NCBI RefSeq assembly: GCF_002101395.1
Contig: NZ_CP019706.1
Coordinates: 3,472,001 to 3,536,000, forward strand
Source of the DNA: Pantoea alhagi
GTDB taxonomy: Bacteria > Pseudomonadota > Gammaproteobacteria > Enterobacterales > Enterobacteriaceae
Reading direction: 5' to 3'
DNA length: 64,000 bases
Shown here: positions 1 to 9,411 of the stretch, in pieces
Position numbering within the stretch: position 1 is the first letter of the stretch
How the letters are laid out: every line of letters starts with the position of its first letter
Made by a program: the position numbers and the translations under genes
Notes under the pieces: model-generated
Told to the model about the DNA's origin: nothing
The model's input: only the letters and a program-made list of their open reading frames with translations
The model's database searches: none

Positions 1-144
1 TTGTATGACCCATATTAAATCTGCTGGCGACAGGCCAGTTTACCGGGTTAATCCTCACTTGCTGCTGCGATAACTTTAAAAATAATATTTTCCACTGAAA
101 TTTAGTCAGCATCTTGTTTTTACTCAGCGCTAAGGTAAAAAAGA

Positions 145-160
145 TGTGAAATATGTCACC
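145..160. promoter_or_regulatory. CRP-like site upstream of dadA
   Basis: TGTGA, six bases, then TCACC lies about 90 bp before the dadA start. The layout fits the CRP half-site consensus TGTGA-N6-TCACA with one mismatch. The E. coli dad operon is known to be CRP- and Lrp-controlled, so the site is plausible. The rest of positions 1-248 is AT-rich with no gene seen. Confidence 0.55.
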
Positions 161-248
161 GCTATGTTGATGGGGATCCGGCAAAATTATCATCCATAGG
201 GTTGGCTAAGAGTTAGTGGATTGTTCTATCGGGGTTGCTGGGGGAATT

Positions 249-1553
249 ATGCGAGTTGTCATTCTGGGAAGTGGAGTTGTCGGCGTCGCCAGCGCCTGGT
301 ATCTGGCTCAGGCGGGTCATGATGTTACGGTTATCGATCGTCAGCCGGGTCCGGCGCAGGAGACCAGCGCTGCCAATGCCGGGCAGATTTCTCCTGGCTA
401 TGCAGCCCCCTGGGCTGCGCCGGGCGTACCGTTAAAAGCGATAAAATGGATGTTTCAGCGGCATGCTCCTCTGGCAATCCGTCTTGATGGCAGCCGCTTC
501 CAGCTGCAATGGATGTGGCAGATGCTGCGTAACTGCGATATGCGTCACTATCAGGAGAATAAAAGCCGGATGGTGCGCATTGCGGAATACAGCCGCGACT
601 GTATGAAAGCACTGCGGGAACAAACCGGAATCAACTATGAGGGCCGTCAGGGCGGTACGCTGCAGCTGTTTCGTACCGCGCAACAGTATGAAAGCGCCAG
701 CAAAGATATTGCCGTACTGAAAGAGGCCGGCGTGCCTTATGAACTGCTGGAGGCGCACCAGCTGGCGCGTGTGGAACCGGCACTCGCCTCCACCCATCAT
801 AAGCTGACCGGCGGGCTGCGCTTGCCCAATGACGAAACCGGCGACTGTCAGCTTTTTACCCAGCGGCTGGCGCAGATGGCGGCAGAGGCCGGCGTAACAT
901 TTCGCTTTAATACGCCAGTGGATGGCCTGCTGCGTGAAGACAATCGCATTGTCGGCGTGAAATGCGGCGCAGAGATTGTTACCGCAGACAGCTATGTTGT
1001 TGCCTTCGGATCCTGGTCCACCGCGCTGCTTGCGGATATCGTTTCTATTCCGGTTTATCCTTTAAAAGGCTATTCATTAACCATTCCAATTCGCGATGAG
1101 GCCGGTGCGCCAGTTTCCACCGTTCTGGACGAAACCTATAAAGTGGCCATTACCCGTTTTGACCAGCGCATTCGCGTTGGCGGAATGGCGGAAATTGTTG
1201 GCTTTAATACGCAGCTGTTGCCCGCCCGGCGTGAGACGCTGGAAATGGTGGTACGTGACCTTTATCCCAACGGCGGCAATATTGAACAGGCCAGCTTCTG
1301 GACCGGTCTGCGTCCAATGACGCCGGACGGCACGCCGATTGTTGGGCCTACGCCGTTAAAAAATCTTTACCTTAATACCGGACACGGCACGCTCGGATGG
1401 ACGATGGCATGCGGTTCAGGACAGCTGCTTTCTGATATTATCTCCGGAAAAAAACCGGCGATAGCTGCAGATGATCTTTCTGTAATGCGTTATCTGCCTG
1501 GTTATTCACCGGTAACGCCCCCGCAACTGCATAACGCAAACGTTGCACGTTAA
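249..1553 (+). CDS. dadA: D-amino acid dehydrogenase small subunit DadA
   Basis: FAD-dependent membrane-associated dehydrogenase that oxidises D-alanine (and other D-amino acids) to the keto acid and ammonia, passing electrons to the respiratory chain. The N-terminus has the dinucleotide-binding motif [14 protein letters not shown] (residues 3-16). At 434 residues the length matches the family (432 in E. coli). I chose the ATG at 249, after the purine-rich GGGGGA, because MRVVILGSG is the family N-terminus; an in-frame GTG-type extension to 216 adds residues with no homology. dadX follows 19 bp later, forming the alanine catabolic operon: the racemase makes D-Ala and DadA consumes it. A CRP-like site sits upstream. 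Confidence 0.97.
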   Translation: MRVVILGSGVVGVASAWYLAQAGHDVTVIDRQPGPAQETSAANAGQISPGYAAPWAAPGVPLKAIKWMFQRHAPLAIRLDGSRFQLQWMWQMLRNCDMRHYQENKSRMVRIAEYSRDCMKALREQTGINYEGRQGGTLQLFRTAQQYESASKDIAVLKEAGVPYELLEAHQLARVEPALASTHHKLTGGLRLPNDETGDCQLFTQRLAQMAAEAGVTFRFNTPVDGLLREDNRIVGVKCGAEIVTADSYVVAFGSWSTALLADIVSIPVYPLKGYSLTIPIRDEAGAPVSTVLDETYKVAITRFDQRIRVGGMAEIVGFNTQLLPARRETLEMVVRDLYPNGGNIEQASFWTGLRPMTPDGTPIVGPTPLKNLYLNTGHGTLGWTMACGSGQLLSDIISGKKPAIAADDLSVMRYLPGYSPVTPPQLHNANVAR

Positions 1554-1572
1554 CGAGTATCAAGGAGAGGTT

Positions 1573-2643
1573 ATGTCACGTCCGATTGTCGCAACCATTC
1601 ATAGCGCTGCGCTGCGACAAAATCTGGAAATTGTGCGCCGCGCTGCGCCGGGATCCCGTGTCTGGTCTGTGGTCAAAGCGAACGGCTATGGTCATGGCCT
1701 CAGTCGCATCTGGCAGCATCTGAGCGATACGGATGGCTTTGCGCTGTTAAATCTGCAAGAGGCGATTCTGCTGCGTGAGCAGGGCTGGAAAAAACCGATT
1801 CTGCTGCTGGAGGGCTTTTTCCATAGCGATGAGCTTGAATTGCTGGACCGCTATCGTTTGACGACCAGCGTTCACAGCAACTGGCAAATCCAGGCGCTGG
1901 CGAAAGCGCAGCTTAGCGCGCCGCTCGACATTTATGTCAAAGTAAACAGCGGCATGAACCGGCTGGGCTTTATGCCTGAACAGGTGCATAAGGTATGGCA
2001 AAAACTGCGTGCACTGGAGAATGTCGGAGAGATGACCCTGATGACCCATTTCGCCGAGGCGGAAAAAGAAGAGGGCATTCTTGAACCCATGAAGCAGGTT
2101 GAGCTGGCGGCAGAAGGGCTTAACTGCCCGCGTTCGCTGGCTAATTCAGCGGCGACGCTCTGGCATCCGGAAGCGCATTTTGACTGGGTGCGGCCCGGAA
2201 TTATCCTTTATGGCGCTTCACCAGGCGGTCACTGGCAGGATATTGCCGGAACCGGCCTCAGGCCCGCGATGACACTGAGCAGCGAAATTATCGGCATCCA
2301 GCATCTGCGCCCTGGCGCTGGCGTGGGTTACGGCTATCGTTATCATGCAGTTGCGGAGCAGCGCATTGGGGTTGTGGCCTGCGGCTACGCGGATGGCTAT
2401 CCTCGTCATGCGCCAAACGGTACGCCGGTAGTCATTGACGGCGTGCGCACCACCACCATCGGCGCGATATCGATGGATATGCTCACTGTGGATTTAACGC
2501 CTTGTCCGCAGGCCGGAATTGGCTCCAAAGTAGAGTTGTGGGGCGAACAGGTGAAAATCGACGAGGTGGCAAGCAGTGCCGGTACCGTTGGCTATGAGCT
2601 AATGTGCGCCGTCGCACCGCGGGTACCGGTTGAAGTCTTATAG
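1573..2643 (+). CDS. dadX: Catabolic alanine racemase DadX
   Basis: PLP-dependent racemase converting L-alanine to D-alanine for oxidation by DadA. The Schiff-base lysine is K35 in the motif [10 protein letters not shown], and the second catalytic residue is Y253 in GVGYGYRYH. At 356 residues it equals E. coli DadX. The ATG at 1573 is preceded by AAGGAGAGGTT, an excellent ribosome site; the longer frame from 1543 overlaps the dadA stop and is not needed. The operon arrangement with dadA favours the catabolic DadX over the biosynthetic Alr. The stop codon lies one base from the stop of the convergent efflux gene, so any terminator must lie within coding sequence. Confidence 0.96.
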   Translation: MSRPIVATIHSAALRQNLEIVRRAAPGSRVWSVVKANGYGHGLSRIWQHLSDTDGFALLNLQEAILLREQGWKKPILLLEGFFHSDELELLDRYRLTTSVHSNWQIQALAKAQLSAPLDIYVKVNSGMNRLGFMPEQVHKVWQKLRALENVGEMTLMTHFAEAEKEEGILEPMKQVELAAEGLNCPRSLANSAATLWHPEAHFDWVRPGIILYGASPGGHWQDIAGTGLRPAMTLSSEIIGIQHLRPGAGVGYGYRYHAVAEQRIGVVACGYADGYPRHAPNGTPVVIDGVRTTTIGAISMDMLTVDLTPCPQAGIGSKVELWGEQVKIDEVASSAGTVGYELMCAVAPRVPVEVL

Positions 2644-2644
2644 T

Positions 2645-3835
2645 TTACAGCGCGGTCAGCGAGCCGCGCATTTTTTTACTGCAGCGCCATGCCAGAAACG
2701 TGAGCGCTGCGCCTGCCAGCATCATCAGCGCCAGCGCATCTTTTTCCGTCAGCGGTAACGCCATCATCAGCAGTCCAGCCGAAGAACCGCCCGCCATCTG
2801 GATAAATCCTGCCAGCGCGGAAGCGACGCCTGCCTGCTGCTGATAAGGCTCCAGCGCATAGCTGGTGGCCGGGCCTACGGTAAAGGCCAGGCCCGCTACA
2901 GAGATGGCAACAGGCAGCATATAGAGCGCCCAGTGGGTTTGCATCGTGACGGGAAACAGCTGCTCACCTGCAAACAGCATCAGCGCGCCCAGCAGCATCG
3001 CCAGCGTTCCCAGCGCCAGACAAACCGGACGTCCAACTTTGCGGATCATTTTATTGACCAGTATGCTCACCAGCATAATCCAGAAGCCGTTTGCGCCGAA
3101 GGCGATAGAGAACTGAAGCGCGCTAAGACCGCCTACAGTCATAAGCACATGCGGTGCCAGCGAAACGTACGTTAACACCATCCCCAGCGCGCCTGCGTTG
3201 GCAAAGGCAAAAGCGAGAAAACGCGGCTGGCGCAAAATGGCACCATATTGACGCAGCGGCAGACCTTTCACTTTGCGTGTGTCGGCAGGGCGCGTCTCTG
3301 GTAACAGAAACGCAATCAGCACACCGATCGCCAGCGCATAGCAGACCAGGAACCAGAAGGGCGCTCGCCAGCCGAAGGCTTCGGCCAGAAAACCGCCCAG
3401 CATGGGGGCCAGCGCCGGCACGATATTAAGCGCGCCGTTAAGAAAGCCATAGGCACGCGCTGCTTCATCACCCGACAACCGATCGCGTACGCCGCTAAAA
3501 GCAACCACGGCGGTACAACAAACGGCGCAGCCCTGAATCAGACGCGCCAGCAGAAACATAGGCCAGTTTACTGCGCAGGCCGCGAGCGCGCTGCCGCAGA
3601 CATAGAGCAGCAGACCTGCCATGGCGACAGGCTTACGGCCAAAGTTATCTACCAGCGGCCCGGCGATAATTTGCCCCAGCCCCATAACCAGCAGAAAGAT
3701 GGGGATAGTGGTTTGCACCGTTGAGACCGGCGTTGACAAACCCAGGGCAATGTCCGGTAGCGTCGGCAAATAGAGATCGATGCCAAGGGGCGCTAACAGC
3801 ACCAGGCTAAGCAACAACAAGGTAAATTTTTGCAT
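2645..3835 (-). CDS. MFS multidrug efflux transporter (Bcr/CflA-type)
   Basis: Predicted inner-membrane proton-driven drug exporter of 396 residues with about 12 hydrophobic segments. The N-terminal segment GIDLYLPTLPDI is the signature of the Bcr/CflA/CmlA drug-resistance subfamily, followed by the loop motif GPLVDNFGRKPV typical of major facilitator proteins. Motif C of 12-TM antiporters is recognisable around PALAPMLGG. The chosen start at 3835 begins MQKFTLLLL, as in relatives; an upstream in-frame extension to 3913 would add a basic, non-homologous leader. Substrate cannot be told from sequence; chloramphenicol or bicyclomycin-like compounds are possible from the family. It is convergent with dadX, with a one-base gap. 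Confidence 0.85.
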   Translation of the reverse strand: MQKFTLLLLSLVLLAPLGIDLYLPTLPDIALGLSTPVSTVQTTIPIFLLVMGLGQIIAGPLVDNFGRKPVAMAGLLLYVCGSALAACAVNWPMFLLARLIQGCAVCCTAVVAFSGVRDRLSGDEAARAYGFLNGALNIVPALAPMLGGFLAEAFGWRAPFWFLVCYALAIGVLIAFLLPETRPADTRKVKGLPLRQYGAILRQPRFLAFAFANAGALGMVLTYVSLAPHVLMTVGGLSALQFSIAFGANGFWIMLVSILVNKMIRKVGRPVCLALGTLAMLLGALMLFAGEQLFPVTMQTHWALYMLPVAISVAGLAFTVGPATSYALEPYQQQAGVASALAGFIQMAGGSSAGLLMMALPLTEKDALALMMLAGAALTFLAWRCSKKMRGSLTAL

Positions 3836-3918
3836 CAGGGAAGTTGTTATCCGATATTTTTGAGCTGCACAGCGTAGAGAGATGTGACGAAAAAGAAAAG
3901 GGAAAAGTAACAAAATCA

Positions 3919-3940
3919 GGAGCAGCCGGGCTGCTGCTCC
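3919..3940 (-). terminator. Terminator after yebV
   Basis: Eight-base perfect stem (GGAGCAGC / GCTGCTCC) with a six-base loop. It sits 10 bp past the yebV stop and on the minus strand is followed by GATTTTGTT, a modest U-rich tail. Confidence 0.6.
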
Positions 3941-3949
3941 TTTAACTTA

Positions 3950-4183
3950 TCAGGCAGGTTTTTTTAAAACCCAGCGATCCTGCTGTTTATCATAGTGACC
4001 GATCTCCAGATCCACCGGCTGTCCGTCAATCCACGCGGGAACGCTGGTTTCTTCATCCCAGCCGTCAAGCTGGTAGCTGAGCCCGGGATTGGTTTGACAG
4101 GGGATGCTGATGGTATCAGCCAGTTCAGCATCCATATCTGCATCAATAATCTCGTAGCGACCAATTTTGACTACATGACCCAT
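3950..4183 (-). CDS. yebV: DUF1480 family protein YebV
   Basis: Small acidic cytosolic protein of 77 residues and unknown function. It matches my recollection of E. coli YebV (78 residues): conserved strings include KIGRYEI, TISIPC, LDGWDEETSVPA and a YDKQQD segment. No membrane segment or signal peptide is visible. The ATG at 4183 follows CTGGAGGG, a strong ribosome site. It sits between the efflux gene and cvrA on the same strand as both. A hairpin terminator follows. Confidence 0.85.
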   Translation of the reverse strand: MGHVVKIGRYEIIDADMDAELADTISIPCQTNPGLSYQLDGWDEETSVPAWIDGQPVDLEIGHYDKQQDRWVLKKPA

Positions 4184-4261
4184 GGGTTATTTCCCTCCAG
4201 GAAAGACGTGAACTATAAGCTTAGTCGCTCTGGCGGGAAATTCGAGGCCGTCAGGCCAGGA

Positions 4262-5989
4262 TTATTCCTTCTCTTCCGGCACCCGCACGCCGATTTTGAT
4301 CACCTGGTTATCCTCTTTTTCCGCCACGGTCCAGATCAGATGATTCCATTCCACCTGATCGCCCACCACCGGCGCGCCGCCGAGCATGCCCAGAATCAGC
4401 TGCCCCAGCGATTGCTGATCGTTAGTCTCTTCATTCAGATCCAGACCATAGATTTGTGCCACGTCGCGCAGTCTTGCATCCGCATCCAGAATAAAGTCGC
4501 CGAAAAAGCGCTGGTCAAGTGCTACCGGAGGCGACTGACTGAACAGCCTGCCGAGTGCGGGCAGGTCGCGCTCACGACCAATCACACAGAGCACATCGCC
4601 TTCCCGCAGGCGGGTATTGCCGGTGGGATGCATCAGCACATTATGACGGAACAGGGCGGCGATACGCGTTTCACGCGGCATTTGCAGATCGCGCAGCGCC
4701 GCGCCGACGCACCATTTATCCGCGCTTAACTGATAAACAAATTGTTCCCAGGGGTTTTCCGGATGGATATCAAGCCCAACGCGACTAATCGGCGAAGCGG
4801 TAGGCGGCACGATAACTTTCGCTTTACGCGCGGCAAAGCCCAGTGAAGTGCCCTGTAGCATCAGCGATACCAGCACCACGAAAAAGGCGATATTGAAGAA
4901 TAGCGAGGCGTTTTCCAGCCCGGCCATCATCGGGAACACCGCCAGAATAATGGGCACCGCGCCGCGTAAACCGACCCAGCTGATAAAAACGCGTTCGCGT
5001 AGGGTAAAACTGCGGAAGGGCAGCAGGCCAATAAAAACAGAGACCGGACGGGCAAACAGAATCAGCCAGAGCGAAAGGATCATCGCCGGTACGGCGATAT
5101 GCCAGAGGTCGGAAGGGGTTACCAGCAGACCCAGCACCAAAAACATGCCGATTTGGCTCAGCCAGGCCATCCCGTCAAAGGTTTGCAAAATGCCGTGCCG
5201 GTTGCGGATGGGGCGGTTCCCCAGCAGGAAGCCGCAGAGATAGACCGCCAGAATGCCGCTGCCTTCCAGCACCGTGGTCAGGGCGAAAACCAAAATCCCG
5301 CCGCTGACGGCCAGCAGTGGATAAAGCCCATTGGCTAAAGAGATACGGTTAATCAGCTGTTGTATCGCCCAGCCGCCGCCCAGCCCCAACACAATGCCTA
5401 AACCAAACTGCTGGATTAAATGAACCACAAACATCCAGCTTAAACCGCTTTCTCCCTGCTGAATCATCTCAATCAGGGTAATGGTAAGGAACACCGCCAT
5501 GGGATCGTTGCTGCCGGATTCAATTTCCAGCGTAGAGCTGACGCGCTCGTTCAGCCCCTTATCCCCCAACAGCGAGAACACCGCTGCGGCATCCGTGGAG
5601 CCGATAATCGCGCCAATCAAAAAGCCCTGCATCATATCCAGCCGGAACAGCCAGGCGGCAGCGAGCCCGGTAAGGCCGGCGGTGATCATCACGCCTACCG
5701 TAGCCAGCGACAGCGCCGGGCCTAATGCGACACGCAGCGAAGTGGCACGGGTGCGCATGCCGCCATCCAACAGGATCACCGCCAGCGCCAGGTTAGAAAC
5801 CATATACGCGAGCGGATAATTATCAAACGCGAAACCCCCGATACCGTCCACGCCGGTCAGCATACCCAGCGCCAGAAAGATCACCAGGATAGGGATCCCT
5901 AAACGGGAAGAGAAGGCGCTGAGTAGGATGCTTGATGCAACCAGCACGGAACCAATAATGAAAAGACTGTAAATTGTGCTGGCATCCAA
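4262..5989 (-). CDS. cvrA: K+/H+ antiporter CvrA (NhaP2)
   Basis: Inner-membrane potassium/proton antiporter implicated in volume and potassium control at low osmolarity. Residues about 1-390 form the hydrophobic CPA1 exchanger domain, with [14 protein letters not shown] and [11 protein letters not shown] as the conserved transport core. This is followed by a cytoplasmic TrkA-C-type domain (around [17 protein letters not shown]) and a CorC/HlyC-associated C-terminal domain ending in [16 protein letters not shown]. The start is unusual. The best site is TTG at 5989, eight bases after GAGGAG, giving the family N-terminus (L/M)[10 protein letters not shown] and 575 residues. An upstream ATG at 6019 has no ribosome site and adds ten non-homologous residues. 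Confidence 0.93.
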   Translation of the reverse strand: MDASTIYSLFIIGSVLVASSILLSAFSSRLGIPILVIFLALGMLTGVDGIGGFAFDNYPLAYMVSNLALAVILLDGGMRTRATSLRVALGPALSLATVGVMITAGLTGLAAAWLFRLDMMQGFLIGAIIGSTDAAAVFSLLGDKGLNERVSSTLEIESGSNDPMAVFLTITLIEMIQQGESGLSWMFVVHLIQQFGLGIVLGLGGGWAIQQLINRISLANGLYPLLAVSGGILVFALTTVLEGSGILAVYLCGFLLGNRPIRNRHGILQTFDGMAWLSQIGMFLVLGLLVTPSDLWHIAVPAMILSLWLILFARPVSVFIGLLPFRSFTLRERVFISWVGLRGAVPIILAVFPMMAGLENASLFFNIAFFVVLVSLMLQGTSLGFAARKAKVIVPPTASPISRVGLDIHPENPWEQFVYQLSADKWCVGAALRDLQMPRETRIAALFRHNVLMHPTGNTRLREGDVLCVIGRERDLPALGRLFSQSPPVALDQRFFGDFILDADARLRDVAQIYGLDLNEETNDQQSLGQLILGMLGGAPVVGDQVEWNHLIWTVAEKEDNQVIKIGVRVPEEKE

Positions 5990-6152
5990 GGCATTTTCTC
6001 CTCGTAAAACAGATGGCAAAAGCGATTTTAAACGTGGTTACACTATAACCGTTTTCAAAAGATAATGCTTTATCAATAGGTTGTCACAGCACGCAGGATA
6101 AAAAATGTGTGCTTTTCGCAGTATGGTATAAAGTAAAATTGCTTAAAAAAAA

Positions 6153-6172
6153 TACTGGATATTAAACCAGTA
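6153..6172. promoter_or_regulatory. Inverted repeat upstream of antirepressor gene
   Basis: TACTGG, eight AT-only bases, then CCAGTA lies about 60 bp before the antirepressor-like gene and is followed by the short palindrome ATACGTAT. The symmetry and AT-rich spacer suggest a dimeric-repressor operator; this is inference. Confidence 0.35.
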
Positions 6173-6233
6173 ATACGTATACTATTTGTACTCCCTAACG
6201 GGCTGATGCTATTTGCAAGTCAATGGTGAAGCT

Positions 6234-6944
6234 ATGATGATTTCTACTGAGAGCCTGAACGCTCTTCATCAATCCGTCACAATGAGTAGCCGTGAAATCG
6301 CCGAGATGACCGGTAATACCCATGGTGAAGTGAAACGTCTGATTAAAAGTCTGGAAACGGCCCAGCGTCTGTCACAGCCGTTAATCGCATGGGATTACGA
6401 AGCTGACGGCGCGACACGCCAGGAATATCGTCTTAACAAGCGCGACTCGGTGCTGGCCGTGGCGCGTTTATCGCCAGCCTTTACTGCTGAAGCGCTTGAT
6501 CGCTGGCAGGAGCGGGAAAAAATGGCGCATCTGCCCGATTTTACTAATCCAGCGGAAGCGGCGCGCGCCTGGGCCGAACAGTTTGAACAGCGTCAGAAAG
6601 CAGAGCAGCAGCTGGCGCTTTTCGCCCCCAAGGCTGAATTCTTCGATCGTTATGTCACGGTTGAAGAGGAGTCGCTTGGTTTCCGTCAGCTGTGCAAGAT
6701 GCTGAAGGTTAAAGAGCCTGACTTTCGCCAGTTCCTGCTGGAACGTCATATCATGTATCGCATGAACGGCACGCTTACGCCGCATCAGCAGCATATCAAC
6801 GCAGGGCGCTTTACACTGCGTTCCGGAGTAGGCGAAAACCAACATGCGTTTTCGCAGGCGCGCTTCACGGCCAAGGGCGTGAAGTGGGTTGCCAGCCTGT
6901 GGGCAGGGCACATTGCATCGCAGCCGAAAGGCGCTGCGGCCTGA
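6234..6944 (+). CDS. Orphan phage antirepressor (Rha-like N-terminus, KilA-C C-terminus)
   Basis: Protein of 236 residues with phage regulatory architecture. The N-terminal about 100 residues (MSSREIAEMTGNTHGEVKRL, then TRQEYRLNKRDSVLAVARL) resemble the Rha/pRha domain. A linker (WAEQFEQRQKAEQQLALFAPKAEFFDRYV) leads into a KilA-C/antirepressor C-terminal domain (LGFRQLCKMLKVKEPDFRQFLLE, ending FTAKGVKWVASLW). Such proteins bind or antagonise phage repressors. No phage structural gene is nearby, so it is either a fixed phage remnant or a domesticated regulator. The start is ATG 6234 or 6237; an in-frame TTG at 6213 is less likely. Its GC content looks host-like, suggesting long residence. A strong terminator follows. 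Confidence 0.8.
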   Translation: MMISTESLNALHQSVTMSSREIAEMTGNTHGEVKRLIKSLETAQRLSQPLIAWDYEADGATRQEYRLNKRDSVLAVARLSPAFTAEALDRWQEREKMAHLPDFTNPAEAARAWAEQFEQRQKAEQQLALFAPKAEFFDRYVTVEEESLGFRQLCKMLKVKEPDFRQFLLERHIMYRMNGTLTPHQQHINAGRFTLRSGVGENQHAFSQARFTAKGVKWVASLWAGHIASQPKGAAA

Positions 6945-6994
6945 TAACAAGCCGGGAAGGAGAACGCAGATGAATGGATGCGATGCAAGTTAAA

Positions 6995-7018
6995 AGCCGG
7001 TCATGGACCGGCTTTTTT
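6995..7018 (+). terminator. Rho-independent terminator of antirepressor gene
   Basis: Perfect eight-base stem AGCCGGTC / GACCGGCT with a three-base loop, followed by TTTTT, about 50 bp after the stop codon. Confidence 0.85.
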
Positions 7019-7437
7019 GTTTCTGAAATCCGCCTGCTCGCCTCATGGATAACATCGCCTGCGCTATACCGGTTCGGGGTTTTTCATCCTTCGCGTGGCC
7101 TCGCGCTGTTATACTACCGCCTGTACTACCTTTTTGCTTAAAGCTGAGATATAACCAGCGTCAATGCGCAACTGGTCTTTTACTGAAATAAATTTATATG
7201 AAAAGTAGATCACAGATTTAACAATAATAATTTAAATATTGAACCATTCCGTTAGTTTTTACGGGTTTTCTGCTTTATTTTTTATAGCTGAATAAAGGCA
7301 CTCTCCCTTGAGAAGAGGGATGGGAACTTTATCAACAAAAATACGTTAGCTTTATAGATTGAGTGTGTAGTCTTAATCAGACACTGATATTAGTTCGCAG
7401 AAAGCCTTCTGCTATTCAAACTTATAAAGGAAGCACC
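7019..7437. other. AT-rich intergenic region without a recognised gene
   Basis: About 420 bp between the antirepressor terminator and the barrel-like gene. The second half (about 7180-7300) is strongly AT-rich, as expected of a promoter region for a horizontally acquired, H-NS-bound gene. The only local structure seen is a small TCCCT/AGGGA inverted repeat near 7307. No coding sequence could be supported. Confidence 0.5.
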
Positions 7438-7959
7438 TTGGCTGGTAAACTTACAGGCGTCGCTTGCATAGCTTTTACTGGAGTGGCAGCTTTTTCCAAC
7501 CTCTGTCTGGCGGATGAGCTGGATCTCTATTCCCTTCATACCGCTTCATTTGCATACCATCTTTATTCTCCGACCAAAGATTATAACCAGTACTTCAAAA
7601 ATAATTTGATTGCTGTGGAAAGGCGGGTTAACGAGAACTCAGATTACAGCCTGTATGCTGGTACCATGATTAACAGTGAAGGGAATCGATGCGCGCTACT
7701 GGGTTTTGAGAAGGATTGGGGAACCTACAACAACCTGACCATTGAGGGCATTTACCTCTATGCCGGTGAGTTTTGGTTTAAGTCGTTCTCAAGCTGTGGC
7801 GATAAGGGTATGTACCAGGATATAAAGAAGATGACTGGCGTTGGCTTCGCTCCTTATATTTATCATGGCGTTAAGTATGAAATGAACCCTCATGTTAGTT
7901 TCAGGTCGGGGGTTCTGCTGCCGGGAATTTTAGTTCTTAGTCTGCAGTTTAAATTCTGA
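7438..7959 (+). CDS. Exported protein, possible small outer-membrane barrel
   Basis: Predicted 173-residue exported protein. The best start is TTG at 7438, close behind AAAGGAAG; from there a classic signal peptide follows (MAGKLTGVACIAFTGVAAF, then SNLCLA before DELDLY). The mature part alternates aromatic and polar residues (FAYHLYSP, LTIEGIYLYAG, APYIYHGVKYE) and ends LSLQFKF. A terminal phenylalanine after alternating hydrophobics is the usual barrel-assembly signal. Size and pattern recall the PagP/PagL-size class, but I cannot assign a family. Two cysteines (RCALL and SSCGDK) may pair. The lower GC than its neighbours and the adjacent antirepressor suggest acquisition by transfer. A GTG at 7363 would give a longer protein without a recognisable leader. 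Confidence 0.6.
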   Translation: MAGKLTGVACIAFTGVAAFSNLCLADELDLYSLHTASFAYHLYSPTKDYNQYFKNNLIAVERRVNENSDYSLYAGTMINSEGNRCALLGFEKDWGTYNNLTIEGIYLYAGEFWFKSFSSCGDKGMYQDIKKMTGVGFAPYIYHGVKYEMNPHVSFRSGVLLPGILVLSLQFKF

Positions 7960-7993
7960 CGGGCTGGACAACGAGCGCACGATGGCGATAAAA

Positions 7994-8017
7994 AAGCAGC
8001 CTTCAGCGGCTGCTTTC
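7994..8017. terminator. Bidirectional terminator
   Basis: Stem AAGCAGCC / GGCTGCTT with a six-base loop and A/T runs on both sides. It separates the convergent barrel-like gene and yeaH. Confidence 0.7.
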
Positions 8018-8037
8018 AAGGCACCAGCTTATACAGA

Positions 8038-9318
8038 CTAGCTCATCTCGCTGGCCTGTTTATGAAACAGCTCGCGGAACACCGGATAGATATCCTCTGG
8101 CTCACGAATATGCTGAATCGCAAAGTTATCAAACGCGGCCTGAAGATGCTCATATTCACGCCACAGCGTTTGATGAGCGCGGCGGGTAATCTCGATATAA
8201 CTGTAATAACGCACCACCGGCAAAATATTCTTTGCCAGTATCTCATGGCACAGCGGTGAATCGTCAGCCCAGTTATCACCATCGGAAGCCTGCGCGGCGT
8301 AGATATTCCATTGCGTGGGATCGTAGCGATCTTTCACCACCTCATCCATCAGCTTTAAGGCGCTGGAAACAATAGTGCCGCCGGTTTCCTGCGAGTAGAA
8401 AAACTCCTGTTCATCCACTTCCTTTGCCTGGGTATGATGGCGGATATAAACCACTTCCACGTTTTTATAGGTACGGCTCAGGAACAGATAGAGCAAAATA
8501 TAGAAGCGTTTTGCCATATCTTTTGTTGCCTGATCCATTGAGCCTGACACGTCCATCAAACAAAACATGACTGCCTGACTGGACGGCTCCGGTCGTTTTT
8601 CAAAGTTTTTGTAACGCAGGTCAAAGGTATCGATAAAGGGAACCCGCTCGATGCGTGCCCGCAGTTCAGCAATCTCTTTACGCAGCCGCTCTTCTTCCAG
8701 CAGTTGCACCGGCTCGGTTTTTTCCACCGTCTGCAGCGCATCCTCCAGCTCATGCAGCATACGGCGCTTACCTGCCGTCATCGCGGTACGCCGCGCCAGT
8801 GAGTTCTGCAGCGAGCGTACCACGCTGATATTGGCGGGCACGCCGTTAGAGGTAAAGCCGGCGCGATGCGTCTTATATTCATTCATCTGCCGCTGCTGCG
8901 TTTTACGCAGGTTGGGCAGAGCCAGATCTTCAAACAGCAGATCAAGATATTCATCCTTGGAGATTTGGAAAACAAACTCGTCCTGACCTTCACCATCCTG
9001 GCTGGCGTTGCCCTGGCCGCTTCCGCCGCCACCGCCGCCGCCCTGAGGACGTTCTACACGGTCATTCTGTACAAAATGATCGTTGCCGGGATGAACGCGA
9101 TGGCGGGTGCCGCCGCGTCCCTGATGGAAAACAGGTTCATGAATGTCATCTACCGGTATAGAAACAGATTCACCACTCTCAACGTCGGTAACCGAACGTT
9201 TATTGATGGCCTCGGAGATCGACTGTTTAATTTGCGACTTGTAGCGACGTAAAAAACGCTGGCGATTTACCGCGCTTTTATTTTTGCCGTTCAGCCGCCG
9301 ATCGATAAAATAGGCCAT
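8038..9318 (-). CDS. yeaH: UPF0229 stress protein YeaH (VWA-like domain)
   Basis: Partner of the kinase YeaG in the nitrogen-starvation/stationary-phase stress response, based on E. coli work. It has 426 residues. The N-terminus [12 protein letters not shown] is highly conserved, and a glycine-rich linker lies at about residues 93-103. The C-terminal half is a von Willebrand A-like domain with the metal-binding motif D256-V-S-G-S260 ([11 protein letters not shown]). The start at 9318 gives MAYFIDRRL; an upstream extension to 9345 lacks homology. yeaG lies 93 bp upstream on the same strand, as in E. coli, so the two likely share transcripts. Confidence 0.95.
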   Translation of the reverse strand: MAYFIDRRLNGKNKSAVNRQRFLRRYKSQIKQSISEAINKRSVTDVESGESVSIPVDDIHEPVFHQGRGGTRHRVHPGNDHFVQNDRVERPQGGGGGGGSGQGNASQDGEGQDEFVFQISKDEYLDLLFEDLALPNLRKTQQRQMNEYKTHRAGFTSNGVPANISVVRSLQNSLARRTAMTAGKRRMLHELEDALQTVEKTEPVQLLEEERLRKEIAELRARIERVPFIDTFDLRYKNFEKRPEPSSQAVMFCLMDVSGSMDQATKDMAKRFYILLYLFLSRTYKNVEVVYIRHHTQAKEVDEQEFFYSQETGGTIVSSALKLMDEVVKDRYDPTQWNIYAAQASDGDNWADDSPLCHEILAKNILPVVRYYSYIEITRRAHQTLWREYEHLQAAFDNFAIQHIREPEDIYPVFRELFHKQASEMS

Positions 9319-9411
9319 AGCTCCCCCAAACCACGTTGCAAGCAAGGTCGAACATAATGTCCGACCTCTTTACTGTCGCTTCCGTTACGTTTATAGGCTG
9401 GTACGCCTTAC

